Below are positions 9,716-20,852 of a DNA stretch of 37,729 bases, in pieces. The notes under the pieces were generated by a model. It worked only from the letters and a program-made list of their open reading frames with translations. It was not told the origin of the DNA and searched no databases. The position numbers were made by a program, and so were the translations under genes. Location of the stretch: assembly GCA_049999725.1 (NCBI GenBank), contig JBNGIS010034392.1, forward strand, positions 1-37,729, written 5' to 3'. This DNA comes from Haplomitrium mnioides. Lineage: Eukaryota > Marchantiophyta > Haplomitriopsida > Calobryales. Positions within the stretch are counted from its first letter, which is position 1. Each line of letters begins with the position of its first letter.

Positions 9716-10164
9716 GGCAGTGCAGCGGGTGACGTGGCACGAGGAGGGTGACTGGGGATCTGCGGGGGAATATTTGGAGATTCTGTGGACAGGGTTCCGC
9801 GGGGCGCTTTGGAACTCTGTTCCCAAGAGCCCTTCGGACTCAACCGCAGGAATCTACGGAATCTCAGCTGCAAGATTCCTCGGACTCCCCGTCGATATTA
9901 CCGTTGTACTTTCATCATCACAAGACACGTGGTGCGCGCTACTCGTCGGTTGTAGTAGGATTAACAAGCGCGCGCCACGCGTCGTCACCTCCTAGCTCCA
10001 AGGAGCTAACGGGATTAACGACCTTTCTTGGGATCGGGCTCGCGAGTTCAGTGCTCGCAAGGAGAGTATACCTTGGCAACCTTTGAATTCTTCCAGGTTG
10101 ATGCACGGGCAATCTCAGGGCGCGAGGCGACTGCACGCTAAAGGGAATTGCAACAAAGGGGGCT

Positions 10165-10700
10165 GGAATGAGAATTCACTGACAAGATCACGTGAAGCAG
10201 GGGTACTCGCTCCAGGGGGCCAAGGGGATTTAGAGGAGGATTGGGGGGAGACCCAGGTGACCTCATCCTTGCAGGCGGACCAGGGCGGAGGGTGACTGAT
10301 ACGGGGTCTCGATTGGATTCTGGCCGGCTATGACTTCGGGAGAGGCCACCATAGGAGGACTTAGGATCGGCTCTGCATTTTTTGTGTAGGAGCATCACGA
10401 TCTGAGGACAAGGAAACCGCAATGAGGGGCGGCTAGAGTGGGAATTCAGTGAGGAACTACGTGAAGCAGAGGTACTAGCTCCAATGGGCCAAGGGGATTT
10501 AGAGGAGGACTGGGAGGAGACCCAGGTGACCTCATCCTTGCCGGTGGACCAGAGCAGAGGGTTACTGATACGTAGATTCGAAGGGATTCCAGCCAGTCAT
10601 GATTTCGAGAGAGGCCGCCAAGTGAGGAGCTTGGGGTTGTCTCTGCCGCTTCTTGTGTGTGAGCATCAGCCCAGAGTGTTCGGAGTACACTCTGGTGTAA
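10165..10700 (+). repeat. 271-bp tandem duplication inside repeat copy 2
   Basis: GAATTCACTGA near 10171 recurs as GAATTCAGTGA near 10442, and CCAAGGGGATTTAGAGGAGG at 10220 recurs at 10491. Both offsets are 271 bases. The two units carry the same order of GACCCAGGTGACCTCATCC, GACCAG and ACTGATACG words. Short frames that read similarly in both units arise from the duplication and are not evidence of a gene. Confidence 0.75.
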
Positions 10701-10807
10701 TTCTTCAAGTGGAGCTGAGAGGGGGCTACGCTAGTGCCGGTGCATTGCGTAGTAAGACCTGTCGAGGCTCGGGGGTGGAGTGGGCTACCTGCAGCTGGTA
10801 AAGCTGT

Positions 10808-10898
10808 CTTCCAGAGGTGGAAGTAAAAGAAACTCTCTTCCTAGCCTGAGGAAGTAAAAGCAGGGCTTCTCGCGAGGGAAGTTAAAAAACTATCTGGA
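10808..10898 (+). other. Three consecutive stem-loops (copy 2)
   Basis: Same layout as 2761-2851: CTTCC/GGAAG (10808-10823, loop differing by one base), then CTTCCT/AGGAAG, then CTTCTC/GGGAAG with a GCGA loop. The last 64 bases (10835-10898) match copy 1 without a single change. Confidence 0.55.
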
Positions 10899-11710
10899 GT
10901 GGAGGGTGTGTGGGTTGCTGGGCTGCAGTTGTAAGGCAGCGGGATTCACAAGGGAAGTATATCAGTTCAAATCCCAGAGGGCCTTCAAGGACTTTGTTTT
11001 CTCTTGTATATTGTATAAATGTGTTTGTCCATATATGTGTAGTTAGATCTGTATTCTGCATGTGTGTCCTCTTGAGTTGTTAGATTAGACGACATCGGTT
11101 CAGTTGAGCAGACCCTGGGAACACACGTGAAGGGGGAGTCCAATCCCTTGACATAAGTCTGGTATCATGAGGGTGAATGCTCTCTGTTCCTGACCCTATT
11201 TGCATAGTTAGGAATTAGTTAGTACTTAGTGCAGCTTAGGATAGTTAGGAATAGTTGTATCAGACCTGTGACCACCCTGAAAGGGGGAGTCCAGAGCTAT
11301 TGTGTGTTCAGCTGTGCAGGTCACCAGCACCATTTTGCCCAAGCACAAAAAAAGGGGACAGGGTCTAAGTCATTGGGTCCTAAGAATAAAGAGGAAGAAT
11401 CGCACAAAGCTAACTGGGTGTTATGGATGTGGACTTGAGTGAATGGTTGAATGTCTGACTTGAGTGTGTGAAGAAGACGAGTAAGAAGCATATCAAGCCT
11501 GTAAGGAGAGGAAGAGTCCTTAAGGTCTGAAAGTAGTAACTGGCAATGGGCCATCTCAAAAAAGAACCTGAAAGCATGTCCTCCTCTGCCTCGAAACGGG
11601 GCCTGAGAAGGTTAAGGCCTGAAACAAGGGAGCGACAGTAGAGTGATGTAACAACAAAAAGAAATATTTGTGCTTTCATATCTTGTCCGCTGTTGTCAAA
11701 TTTCACTACA

Positions 11711-11712
<2 letters not shown>

Positions 11713-11759
<47 letters not shown>
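11713..11759. repeat. (TA)n microsatellite
   Basis: About 23 TA units lie between the end of long repeat copy 2 and the copia remnant M2. Confidence 0.95.
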
Positions 11760-11761
<2 letters not shown>

Positions 11762-11839
11762 CAAAAACACACTTGGCAGGTTTTGAGTGCAACTTCCCTC
11801 TCAGCTCATCAGATACTAATGCATACAGCCAATAGTTCT

Positions 11840-12180
11840 GAGTTGTGAAACATCAAGCTTCTTACCATACTATACTTTTTCTAGTGCCATATTGCTCATA
11901 GCCTTGGTGCACAAATGTTTTAGGGAGATTGTTGTGCTCACAGCCTTAACTCAAAAAATCTTCTTCATGTATCTTGCATATAAAATGCTCGTTGCACTCT
12001 CCATGATCATTCTATACATTCTTCATGCCACATGTGCCATTCTGTGATGGAAAATCCTCTGATGTGAGTTGTGCTTGATCTCATGCTTCACTAGAAAGCT
12101 TTCAACTCTTTGGACATATACTCCCTTCCCTATTTGTATGGAGTGTCTTCATCATAATTTTCTTGGCTCTTCATGAACCC
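11840..12180 (-). pseudogene. pol: Copia remnant M2: integrase core fragment
   Basis: Reading the minus strand gives a degraded run equivalent to the end of a Ty1/copia integrase core: KHEIKHNSH, then an HRMAHVA-type block in place of the usual PQQNGVAER, then MESATSILYARY in place of the helix after the catalytic Glu. Stops interrupt it. It lies directly downstream of the M2 gag on the same strand. Protease and the integrase zinc finger are missing between them, so the element carries a large internal deletion. Identification rests on motif order only. Confidence 0.5.
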
Positions 12181-12249
12181 TTAAAACTATGAAACTTAGA
12201 AAAGCAATTACTTTTGAACTTCACATATACAACTAATTTGTTATGTTAA

Positions 12250-13320
12250 ACAATCAATGAAGAAACAACAATTTTCTTTCCTTGATTCATCGACCACTAG
12301 TCAAAACTCTCACTATCTGGACAGCCGAGACACAATGACTTTCTACCTCAAGGTGTTCAAAACTTGAGCTCCAAATGTTCATGCTTTTTATGCCACAATT
12401 GGCACACACACTATGGATTTTTGGTAGTCCAATCCAAGACCTATGCCTTTCTACCTCAGACATACTCTTTGACATCATCTCACTCCTTGATAGCAATATT
12501 GACCTGTTCCTTTGCCTGCTTGTCTTTGTCATCCTTTGCAAGTATTTTCCCTTGATCCTTTTTTTCTTAAGGTAGTTTCTTACATAAAGACTAATCTTGT
12601 CACAATAAAAACATTTTCCACTTGATGAGTCAACCTCATTTTAGGACTTCCCACCTTGCAGGTTCTTGACCTCCTTGCCTCTTGCAAACAAGGCAAAACT
12701 TTGTTCATGCCCACCTGATGCTCTTTCCTCCTAATTTCTTTTGTTAAAAACCTTGTGCTTGTTTCATCCAAAGTCATCATGCTCAAGTTGCTCTCCAAAA
12801 AGTGCAACAACACATCATAAGACTTAGGTAAACTAGCAAGTAAGATTTGCACAAATATTTATTCCTTGAGACCTAGATTGATTGATAACAACTACTCCAT
12901 CAGATTCTTGACTTTGGCAGTGTGTTCGCCCATGTTGTTATCTTCCACAAATCTCAAGTTTAAGAAATTTCTCCACAAATATGTGGCAAAAAATTCTCCC
13001 CCTTGCTGAGAAGCCTTCATAGGGCAATTCCAAACTGTACTTGAGTAAATTGCTTCCTACCCAAGCTCATATAGATTAGGATCTGAGCATGCCTATTTGC
13101 TTGGATCCATATTGCACTTTCTTGCTTAGTGGCACTCCTACCACTAGGCTTGGAAAACCCACCATTTACAAACATCCATAGTCATTTTAGCTCAAGGATT
13201 AGTTGCATTTTGGCTTTCGAGTCTATAAAATAAGTTTCTTTAAAATGTTTCTATAGAATATATATATAGGAGTTACTAAGACTTGCATTCCCTATCATGA
13301 GTGGATCCATAACCTACTTA
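12250..13320 (-). pseudogene. gag: Copia remnant M2: gag
   Basis: The minus-strand reading probably starts with MDPLMIG near 13310. It continues through NNMGEHTAKVKNLME and then the clear gag block QILLASLPKSYDVLLHFLES (about 12800-12850), followed by LDETSTRFLTKEIRRKEH. This matches the UBN2-type gag common in plant copia elements. A zinc-knuckle-like CFYCDK stretch follows in another frame near 12600, but its later Cys/His ligands are lost. Frameshifts and stops are frequent. Confidence 0.7.
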
Positions 13321-14060
13321 AAATATCAAAATGAATTGATAATAGCACAGTAGTGAATAACCATACATTATGAGAATTATAAGAAGAGAAAAATATGACA
13401 TCTTCTAAAAAAGATTTCATGCAAATCATGTTCTTACTCCTTACATCAAAATCACAAGCCACTTCTCAAGTTGAGCTCCTTAATAAAAAAATGCCAAACA
13501 ACTTTGAATAGCTCTTCTCTTGCAGAAAATGATTTGTTCCTCTAATCAAAATTTTTTTTTTTGTTGCTATCAATGCATAAAAACCACCTTTTCACTTTAG
13601 ATACGATTCTTTTTGGAATCTCTAAAACGCCAAAATGCAAATGTACGATGAGATATTTCAAATGTGATTGCAAATGAGAATGCAATGATCATTACCTATG
13701 TCGATTTTTATATCCTTTACAATACCTGCACTTCTATGAGCACCCAATAAAATCTTCAAGCATTAAAGAATAAATGACCAAGTCTTGCATTAGGTGAAGA
13801 AGATCTTCACCCATTGGGACAACATAAGGAATATGCAAGTCACTCTTGTAGCAAATGAGTGCATGTGCATGCTCTTTTCTCATGCAAAGACCAAAGTAAT
13901 TTGAATGTCCCTACGGAGCTTCTTGGTGCTCGCACGTATCACCACTAGGTGACTTTGCGTGGAACTATGTCGAGATCTCTCTCGTTACTAGCTAGGAGCT
14001 AAACTAGGAGGAAACCAAATAGTTGTACAAATAAACACACTCAAAATCATTACTTGAGCA
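13321..14060. other. Unassigned AT-rich interval
   Basis: This should hold the 5' LTR and priming site of M2 if that element were complete. I find no match to the usual TGGTATCAGAGC site on the minus strand and no coding sequence. Confidence 0.3.
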
Positions 14061-14789
14061 TAATGTACAACAACAAATTAACATTTACAACACTTCACAA
14101 ATGAAGCATGTTGCTAGAATTCTTGAGCACCATTAAGCAATTCCTTTGTTCCATTAGTAGCATACTTTTGAGCTCCCAATTTCCAGCAATCAAATTCTAG
14201 AACCAACCTTAGCGCCACAAGGACTAAAAGTTCAATGCACACAAGAATGCGGAAGGGTGCAAAAAAAAACAAAGTAGTAAGCTGAAAATGCCAAAGCAAA
14301 AAGTAAGTCTAGCAGAGAAAAACCTGCTTGTGAGTCATATAATCACTCTATTGTGACTAAGCTTTATGTCTAACTTGTCTTTTTTGTGAGTTCCAAGCAA
14401 CATAAGTTCTCGAATGAAGAGTGCCAACCATTGTTGATCATGATGTTTGAGAAATTGTCGAGCTGTCTCATTCTATTATACAGATAGTCTAACGTATCTC
14501 ATTATGTCTAAGGCAACAAATGATGATGTTGTATTCATCTTATATGACTTGTAGGTTGCATTGAAGGCATGACAACTTCTCATGTAGTATTTTGTTGTCA
14601 ATCTTAGACCACTTGGCTATTTTTCATCTCAATCGTTGGGAGGCAGCTCAAAGTTGTATGAGGGTGTGAACAAAATTAAGTGATGTGTTTCTTGTTAGGC
14701 ATTGCTCAATTTTCCTTGATGGATTGTTGTAGATGAGCTTGTTGTACTTGACAATCTGCGATATGGCACTATAGTATTGTCATATGACT
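14061..14789 (-). pseudogene. LINE copy A, 3' part (split from the rest by gypsy element G1)
   Basis: Homologous by eye to 33225-33880 in LINE copy B, for example CTTGTGAGTCATAT followed by ATCACTCT and, later, GATGATGT followed by GTTCATCTT. On the minus strand the copy B equivalent reads EDEHHIIFFCP, the Cys/His block found near the C-terminus of many non-LTR retrotransposon ORF2 proteins. The copy continues across G1 at 21990. Too decayed to be functional. Confidence 0.6.
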
Positions 14790-15951
14790 TGTGAAGGCAT
14801 AAGATGGTTTTGAGAGAATTCTCATGTGCTTAGAGCACTATAATGTAATAGGATGCACTGTTATAAAGTATGGAAAAGACTTAAAAGTCATTAGTGTAAA
14901 CTTGGATTTGCCACTTTTCTTCAATATGCGTAGACTTGAGTACATAGTAAATTGTGTTCTTATTAGAAATTTTAGGAGACTTATATTTTACAAGAATATA
15001 TTATATTTCTAAAGTAATTGGTGAAATTTTAGAGAAGTGAAAAAAAATATTGTAGATATGGAGTTGTAACCGACTAAAGGTACAATAATGCTCTACAAAA
15101 AAGTCAAAATAGAGAGTTTTTTATAAATAAGAAAACTACAAATATTATTATATAAGCAAAAAGCTTATTTTCACAACCTTTCCAATAAGATATAGTATAT
15201 GAAAATTGAATAAGCATTAAAGCATTTATATAGATTCTTTTATAATGGACTAAGAAGGAGAAAAGTCAAGAAAAGTCATTTTGTTCTTTAACCTATTCTT
15301 TAAGAGAATCTCAAAATATCATCTTAGGAATCACATGTAGGGAAAAATATAACACATAAGGGGAATAGATCAATTGTTGAGATTCTTTGACTAGATAAGC
15401 TCCACATGATAAGTTTCTTCTTGAAGAAGTAAACAAAATATATAGATACTTTCGAAGCATCTTTAAGATTTAATAATTAGAGAGATAGTCACCATGGATT
15501 AATTAGATAGGGTAGTAGAATATTTAGTTTTACTCATAGTAATTATATTGAATAATATTTAAGAAGGAGGATGAAAGAGGAGAGGGACTTTCATTTTACA
15601 CTTGAGAATTCACTCTTGGAGACTATTGGAGAAGCGCTTGGAGGAACGCTTAGAGAAGCTACTTTGAAGACTTACTAAAGGGCAAACACTAAAAGAGATT
15701 TCTTCCCTAAAGTAATAAGTGTGTTGAGAGTTATAAAAGTGAGAGCAAGAGTGTTTTGTATGAGAGAACATTTGGAGTAAAGAGTAAAGATATTCCAATA
15801 TATTTTGTATATAGTACTTATATGTGGTAGACTTTGATAGACTTTTTCTGTATTGATGATTGCATCCACACTTCAACCCACCTCTCATCTTTAATGTGCA
15901 CTCAACATCAAAGTCACAAGAGGAGAATTTGGCAAAGCCTCTAGCTTCACA
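14790..15951 (+). repeat. 5' LTR of old gypsy element G1
   Basis: Starts TGTGAAGG and ends CTTCACA, a perfect 7-bp inverted terminus. It matches 20853-21989 along its whole length with roughly 20% mismatches in the first 140 bases that I compared. A third, truncated copy is at 35538-35874. The high divergence between the two LTRs marks an ancient insertion. Confidence 0.85.
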
Positions 15952-15955
15952 TTTT

Positions 15956-15974
15956 TTGTTTCGTTGTCGAGACC
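15956..15974 (+). other. Candidate primer-binding site of G1 (decayed tRNA-Asp type)
   Basis: CGTTGTCGAGA just after the LTR resembles the CGTTGCCGGGG part of the tRNA-Asp-complementary site used by Athila/Tat-like gypsy elements. All three differences in this part are C-to-T or G-to-A. Other bases to the left are further decayed. Confidence 0.45.
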
Positions 15975-17800
15975 TCATGAATGATAGAGAAAGAAAGTGG
16001 CGATTGGGCTTTATAGTGTCAAATGTCGAGCAAAGACATGACAGGAAAGTGTGCGATAATTTTTAAAATTGTAAGGATTATTGATAGCCTACCATCACAA
16101 AACAATTGAGTTGAAGTGATTCATCAATTTAGTAAGTTATTACTTGCTTTTGATAAGTAACTTTGCTTTTTTGACAACAACGTTGTATGGATAGCTGTAC
16201 ATTCCAATGGAGTAAGTTAATTTCTTGGAGCATGAGACAGGGTTTTATCAAATCAAGCAAAAAGCTCTTAATGGTCTCGATGAATGATTGAAGAATGACC
16301 ATTGTAGTACATATATTTATTGTGGCTAAGATCTATATGCGTCAATACTTGGTTGAACAATTTAGATAGGAACGAATGGAAAAAAATTTGGTGGATCCCA
16401 ACCCATTTGTTTTTCTTATTCTAATCCAAGCTATTTGTGAGGTGCATATTTTTGCCTTGTGATAGATGTGGTAGGTGTGGTAGGAAAGAGAAATCAATTG
16501 AGTAACATCATCAAGCTATCTAATCAAGATAGGCAAAATTCTGATCTTCTATAGCAAAGAGGATGAAAACATAGGGGATAATCTATGAGATTTAAAACGT
16601 GCTTGCATTGGAAATGGTGAGAAGAAATCATATGATTAGTTTGCGGTGCTATCCAAATTTCTCGAATAAAAGGTTTTTAAATGGTACAAAAAACAAAGAA
16701 AAATAAAATTCTTGAGCTATAAGCAAGTTTGACAAAAGCTTTGGTAGAGGAATTTCTTCCTACAAAGAATTATAAGAAACTTCTCCAAGAGGTGATACAC
16801 TTGAACTAAGGTAAGTGTGAAAAGGTGCGCATATTTGTAGAGACAGTAGAGCACTTAAAAATACAATTTTAAAATATGTTGAGAAAGAGGAGTGAGGATT
16901 GAATTCTCTATTGGTGGGAATTACAACAATGTTGGCAAAGCAATTTATATAAGGGTGGAAACTTGAAATTTAAACAAAGATGAAATACGAAAAGCCAACT
17001 ACTCGAGCGGAGTCTTTATAAATTGCCTTAGTGATGGAAGAGAGTTTGGAAGATGACCAAGAAGAAAAGGTTCTTGTGTCATCGATGACTACGCAACCCA
17101 TAGTTGAGGTAGTAGCTTCTTTGTTACAAACTCCAAATCCATCTATTAATGAAGTGTTAACATTTAGTGAACATCTAGAAAAGTTAAGCTTGAATCTTGT
17201 ATAGGCTTTGGAGAGAAGGTCTAAAAGTTGGTCTGTGCTTAATGAAAAGGGCTAATGTAGCAAGAAAAAAATGGAAAATATTGCATATTTTGGATGGCAT
17301 AAGCACACTTCATTATAATTTGCCTAATTTGATAGAATGGTGCTAATGGAATTGGTGGGCATAGAGGTGTGAATCAAGCTTAAAAGAGAGTCATTGCCTC
17401 AATCAACATTGAAAAGGTTCTTGTAATGAGGTGGAAGGGAGTCCAATAGATTGAGAGGTAGCCATGTTGCCTCATGAAATGAAGCGAGCCAGAGTAGTCG
17501 ATGAGACTATGAAATCCAAACCATCACCACGTCAAGAGAGACATCACAATGTGCATATGACCAAGAAGTCAAGTAAACCAATAAGGTAGTTGATGATAGA
17601 AGACCTCTCAATTTCAAAATGTCAAATGAAGTACAATGTACTTGAAGACAATGGGAACTTACAAGACAATATCACGATGGGACAATTGGTGGCAATGAAT
17701 CCAAAGTTGTAGACGGAGTTACGTAGAGAATTGAAGATCAAACGACTTCCATAGAAGAAGAAAGTCTCAACTATTAATTGCTATGCAAGTGCAACAAATA
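15975..17800 (+). pseudogene. gag: G1 gag region (heavily decayed)
   Basis: Little is readable before 16700. From about 16735 a frame gives LVEEFLPTNYKKLLQEV and then VRIFVETVEHLK, which fits the Retrotrans_gag pattern in which a FLP-x-Y motif is followed by a helix and an EF/EH segment. Stops interrupt it throughout and no zinc knuckle could be found. Its position between the priming site and the protease supports the assignment. Confidence 0.5.
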
Positions 17801-17819
17801 CGAAGGTATGTGTAAGAGC

Positions 17820-18125
17820 CCCAAAAATTGATGTCATACATAAGAGGTATGTAGTTACTAAAGTGTTGTTAAATGAAGGTTTGGTGGTAAGCGCAATGTC
17901 TCAAGACTTGATGAAGAAGTTGGGCTTGAAACTCAATAAGCCTTTGGGATTTACGGTAGGTATAGCCAACAAGTCAAGAATACGTCCACTTGGAGTGATT
18001 GAAAAGGTGCTAATCAGAGTAATGCATGTCTCTATCTCTCTCTTTCTCTCTTTTCAAGTTCTGAAAAAAATCAGCTATAATGTATTGCTAAAAAATTCAT
18101 GGTTGCAATGGTTGAGTACTTGAAA
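17820..18125 (+). pseudogene. pol: G1 retropepsin (aspartic protease) fragment
   Basis: An 86-codon open segment reads VLLNEGLVVSAMSQDLMKKL, then GFTVGIANKSRIRPLGVIEKV and finally NVLLKNSWL. This is the retropepsin layout of Athila/Tat-like gypsy elements: a catalytic strand, a flap region and an ILG-type final strand. The catalytic Asp of the D-[ST/E]-G motif reads Asn, so activity would be lost even without the stops. Confidence 0.7.
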
Positions 18126-18329
18126 CTTTTCGTAAGTATATCCATGTTTTTTACGTTTGGATATGAAGATTTTCAAAGAGTAACACTTGAAGAGCATCAA
18201 ATTAACCTCGAAAGTTCAACCAAAGAAGTTTGACAAAAGCAACTATGGTAAAATCCTCCAATCGCAGAGTTTGTCAAAGTAGAGATTGACAAAATAAAGG
18301 AGACATGGTTCATCTACGTGACGGAAATT

Positions 18330-18870
18330 TTGGAATAAGTTACTCCCATTGTCCTGGTAAAAAAGAAAATACTAAGCTTCGAGTGTGTGTGGATTAAAAG
18401 AAGATGAATGTTGTTACAAAGAAGGATTATTATCCACTTCCATTCATTGATGAGATTCATGAAGAAGTAGTTGGACATATGTGGCATTCCTTTGTAGATG
18501 CATACAGTGGGTGCAATCAAATTCCAATTGCATTAGAACATCAAGGAATGATGACATTCACTTGTCCTTGGGGTACTTTTTCTTTTCGAGTCATGTCTTT
18601 GAACTATGCAATATATTGACAAGCTTTCAACAATTTAAGAACAAAATCTTTGAGCATTTCTTATGGAAGTTTGTGAGGGACTTTATTGATGATTTATATA
18701 TGTATGGAAGCAAGAAGGATCATTTCAACCACTTGCAGAAAATTCTTCAATGTTTGGATTCGGTGAAAGTGCATATTTGGATGCCAAGAATGAGTGTTAC
18801 TAAGGCAAATTGTTTCAAACAATGGGATAAGAGTGGACGTGAAAAAGGTACTCAAAATTCAAGCCTTTTT
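18330..18870 (+). pseudogene. pol: G1 reverse transcriptase fragment
   Basis: The segment includes LRVCVD, then KKDYYPLPFIDEI, FVDAYSGCNQI, TFTCPWGTFSFRVMSL and, after a frame change, FIDDLYMYG for the active site. This is the regular order of gypsy RT blocks, and the catalytic DD pair survives. The two halves are in different frames (18404-18619, then 18481-19137), so the gene is broken. Confidence 0.85.
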
Positions 18871-19039
18871 TTTTTCAATGAATGTGACAAAGTTGAGATC
18901 TACCCTGGAAATAGTATGCTACTATCATTGTTTTATTTTGGACTTTTCAACAAAAGAAATGTTGTTGAACTATTACTTGAAGAAAATAGTCAAGTATTTG
19001 TTGATTTTATTAGCAAAAAAGGTGCCAAAATTTCCTTCA

Positions 19040-19455
19040 AATGTTTGAAGAAAGTGGTGACAAGTGCGCTAGTACTAGTGAACCAAATTGGAGTAAGCTC
19101 TTTCTCTTGTTACGGATGCTTTGAGTGTAGCTGTTAGATGCACTTTAAATCAAAATGATGAGGAAGGAGATGATCATCCAATATCATTTTCAAGTCGACA
19201 AATGGTAGTAGTAGAAAAGAACTATTCGATAAAGAGAAGGTTTGGGTGTGATTTTTGACATTAAAAAGTTTTGTTATTTTTTCTTTTTGGGAGATTCACT
19301 ATTGTAATTAACCACAAAGCTTTGAAATACAATTTCAATAAGCCTAATGTTGAGTGGAGAAATGCTAGATGGAAGCTTTTTTTGGCTGAATTTGATTATA
19401 TTATTGAGGATAGACCAAAGAGGAAGCACTTGATTGTTGATATGTTGTTTTGAGC
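19040..19455 (+). pseudogene. pol: G1 RNase H fragment
   Basis: The frame reads TDALSVAVRC near 19110, then HPISFSSRQM near 19165, and NHKALKYNFNKPNVEWRNAR followed by FDYIIEDRPKRKHLIVDML at 19310-19450. These are the standard gypsy RNase H blocks up to the tether with integrase. A frameshift lies near 19250. Confidence 0.8.
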
Positions 19456-19726
19456 TTGTGATAAGATTAGTCATAAAGTGGTTGAGGAGGAGTTTTCAGA
19501 TGAGAACATCTTCAACATGAGTGTTCTACATGAGAAGTATGGTGATATTTACAGCTACTTGTTGGAATGAAGATATTCGAACGGAATGTAGCAATGTAAA
19601 AAGGTTGCCTTTAGTGATAAGCTTCAATCCTATTCTTTGGTTGAAAATACTTTGCTTCACCAAGGCTCCAACGGTCTTTTTTGAAGAGTGGCAAGCAAGA
19701 AAAAAGCCAACATTCAATAAATGAGT

Positions 19727-20260
19727 TTCATGATGGAGTGTATGGTGGTCAATTTGCGAAGAAAGTGATGGTGTACAAGATTTTGGATAGAGGGTCCCAT
19801 TAGCAAGGTTTGCTCAAAGATTGTTAAGATTTTTGCAAGACATGTAATATGTGTCAATCATTCGCAAAAACAAATCTACTAATCCATTTCTTTTTGCAAC
19901 CAATTACGTATTTGGGTCATTTTAAAAAAATGGAGAGTTGATATTGTTGGTCCATTCACTACAACTCCAAGAAAAAACTTGTATCTAGTAATAGCAACAG
20001 ATTATTTCAGCAAGTGAGTAGGGGCTCATCCTCTCAAGAAAACTACAAATGAGGAAGTGGAGAGATTTCTATATAAGCAAATCATCACAAGATTTGGTTG
20101 CCCATTGGAGTTTGTGATGGATAGAGGCTCGTTATTTGTGAGTGGTGCCACTTGAAAAATGTTGGAACATTTTTCCATCAAGCAACAAATGGCCACTTCA
20201 TACAAGTCAAATACAAATGGATTGGCAGAGCGAGCTAACTTTAAATTGTATCATATGTAG
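19727..20260 (+). pseudogene. pol: G1 integrase fragment
   Basis: A zinc-finger-like HDGVYGGQF begins near 19727, with Gln where the second His is expected, followed by CKTCNMCQ. The catalytic core follows: VDIVGPF (first Asp) near 19935, ATDYFSK near 19995, ERFLYKQIITRFGCP near 20060, MDRG (second Asp) near 20115 and NGLAERAN (Glu) near 20217. All three catalytic residues remain visible, but stops break the frame. No chromodomain is recognisable before the 3' LTR. Confidence 0.8.
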
Positions 20261-20852
20261 GCAAAAGATGTGGATTTAAAAGGAGCCAAATAGTGTGGGA
20301 TAAGAGGCTACATGCAATCCTTTGGGAGTATTGAATGACTTAAAAGACCTCAACAAGGTATATACCTTTTTGACTCACTTATGGTTTGGAATCTATCTTG
20401 CCTATTAAGTTTGACCTTCCTACACATAGAACTACAAGCGTGCAAAGACACGAGGAAGGAAATTTGGAGATGGCTACATGAACTTATAGTCAACAATTGA
20501 TGGAGCTAGAGGAAGCAGTAGTTATAGCTAAGGTCAATATTCACAAGGCTCAAGACCAACAAAAGAAGAGTTATGACAAGAGATTTGGGACAAAAAGATT
20601 TGTGGTGTTTCAATAAGGCGTTTCGGTGCTGGTGTTTGATTTGATTTGATGCAAGTGAAAGCAATAGAAGCTCTTACCAAGGTGCATTGGACCCTTTATT
20701 GCGTAGAAATTGCATTCAAATTAGACTTATGATTTGTCTAAGTTAACAAAACGGCACTATGATCGTGTGAACTATGACAATATGAAACCATTTTACACAT
20801 GTAAAGAAGAACTCACTCTTAGAATGGAGTGACGCCTTATAGGTAGGTAAAA

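Larger units (their letters stand above)
8781..9932 (+). promoter_or_regulatory. Array of seven ACGTGG motifs (copy 2)
   Basis: ACGTGG occurs at 8781, 8821, 9414, 9453, 9567, 9732 and 9927. Four are preceded by G as GACGTGGC and the last is a full CACGTG G-box. These are typical plant bZIP-type cores. Activity is inferred only from sequence. Confidence 0.35.
8395..11637 (+). repeat. Long GC-rich LTR-like repeat, copy 2
   Basis: Second copy of the repeat at 1-3443, about 3.24 kb if TGTCA (8395) to CGACA (11637) are its ends. It is markedly GC-rich between about 8300 and 10900 compared with the AT-rich surroundings. It contains the minisatellite, two copies of the 33-bp hairpin, seven ACGTGG motifs, a 271-bp tandem duplication not obvious in copy 1, and the three-stem cassette. 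The spacing of shared modules differs from copy 1 by up to a few hundred bases, so both have gained and lost segments. The longest frames inside are not shared with copy 1 and look fortuitous. Confidence 0.6.

Noticed and set aside
9310-9873. 187-codon minus-strand frame in long repeat copy 2
   Set aside because: GC-rich sequence with duplicated hairpin modules gives long chance frames. Not conserved in copy 1 and compositionally low-complexity (Ser/Pro-rich).
10912-10990. tRNA-like stretch with AGTTCAAATCC (B-box-like)
   Set aside because: I could not fold acceptor, D and anticodon arms around it. The related sequence in copy 1 (CAGTTCAAACTTG) lacks even the B-box match.
11161-11175. TGGTATCATGAG as a copia priming site
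   Set aside because: Partial match lying inside long repeat copy 2, with no LTR end before it and no gag after it.
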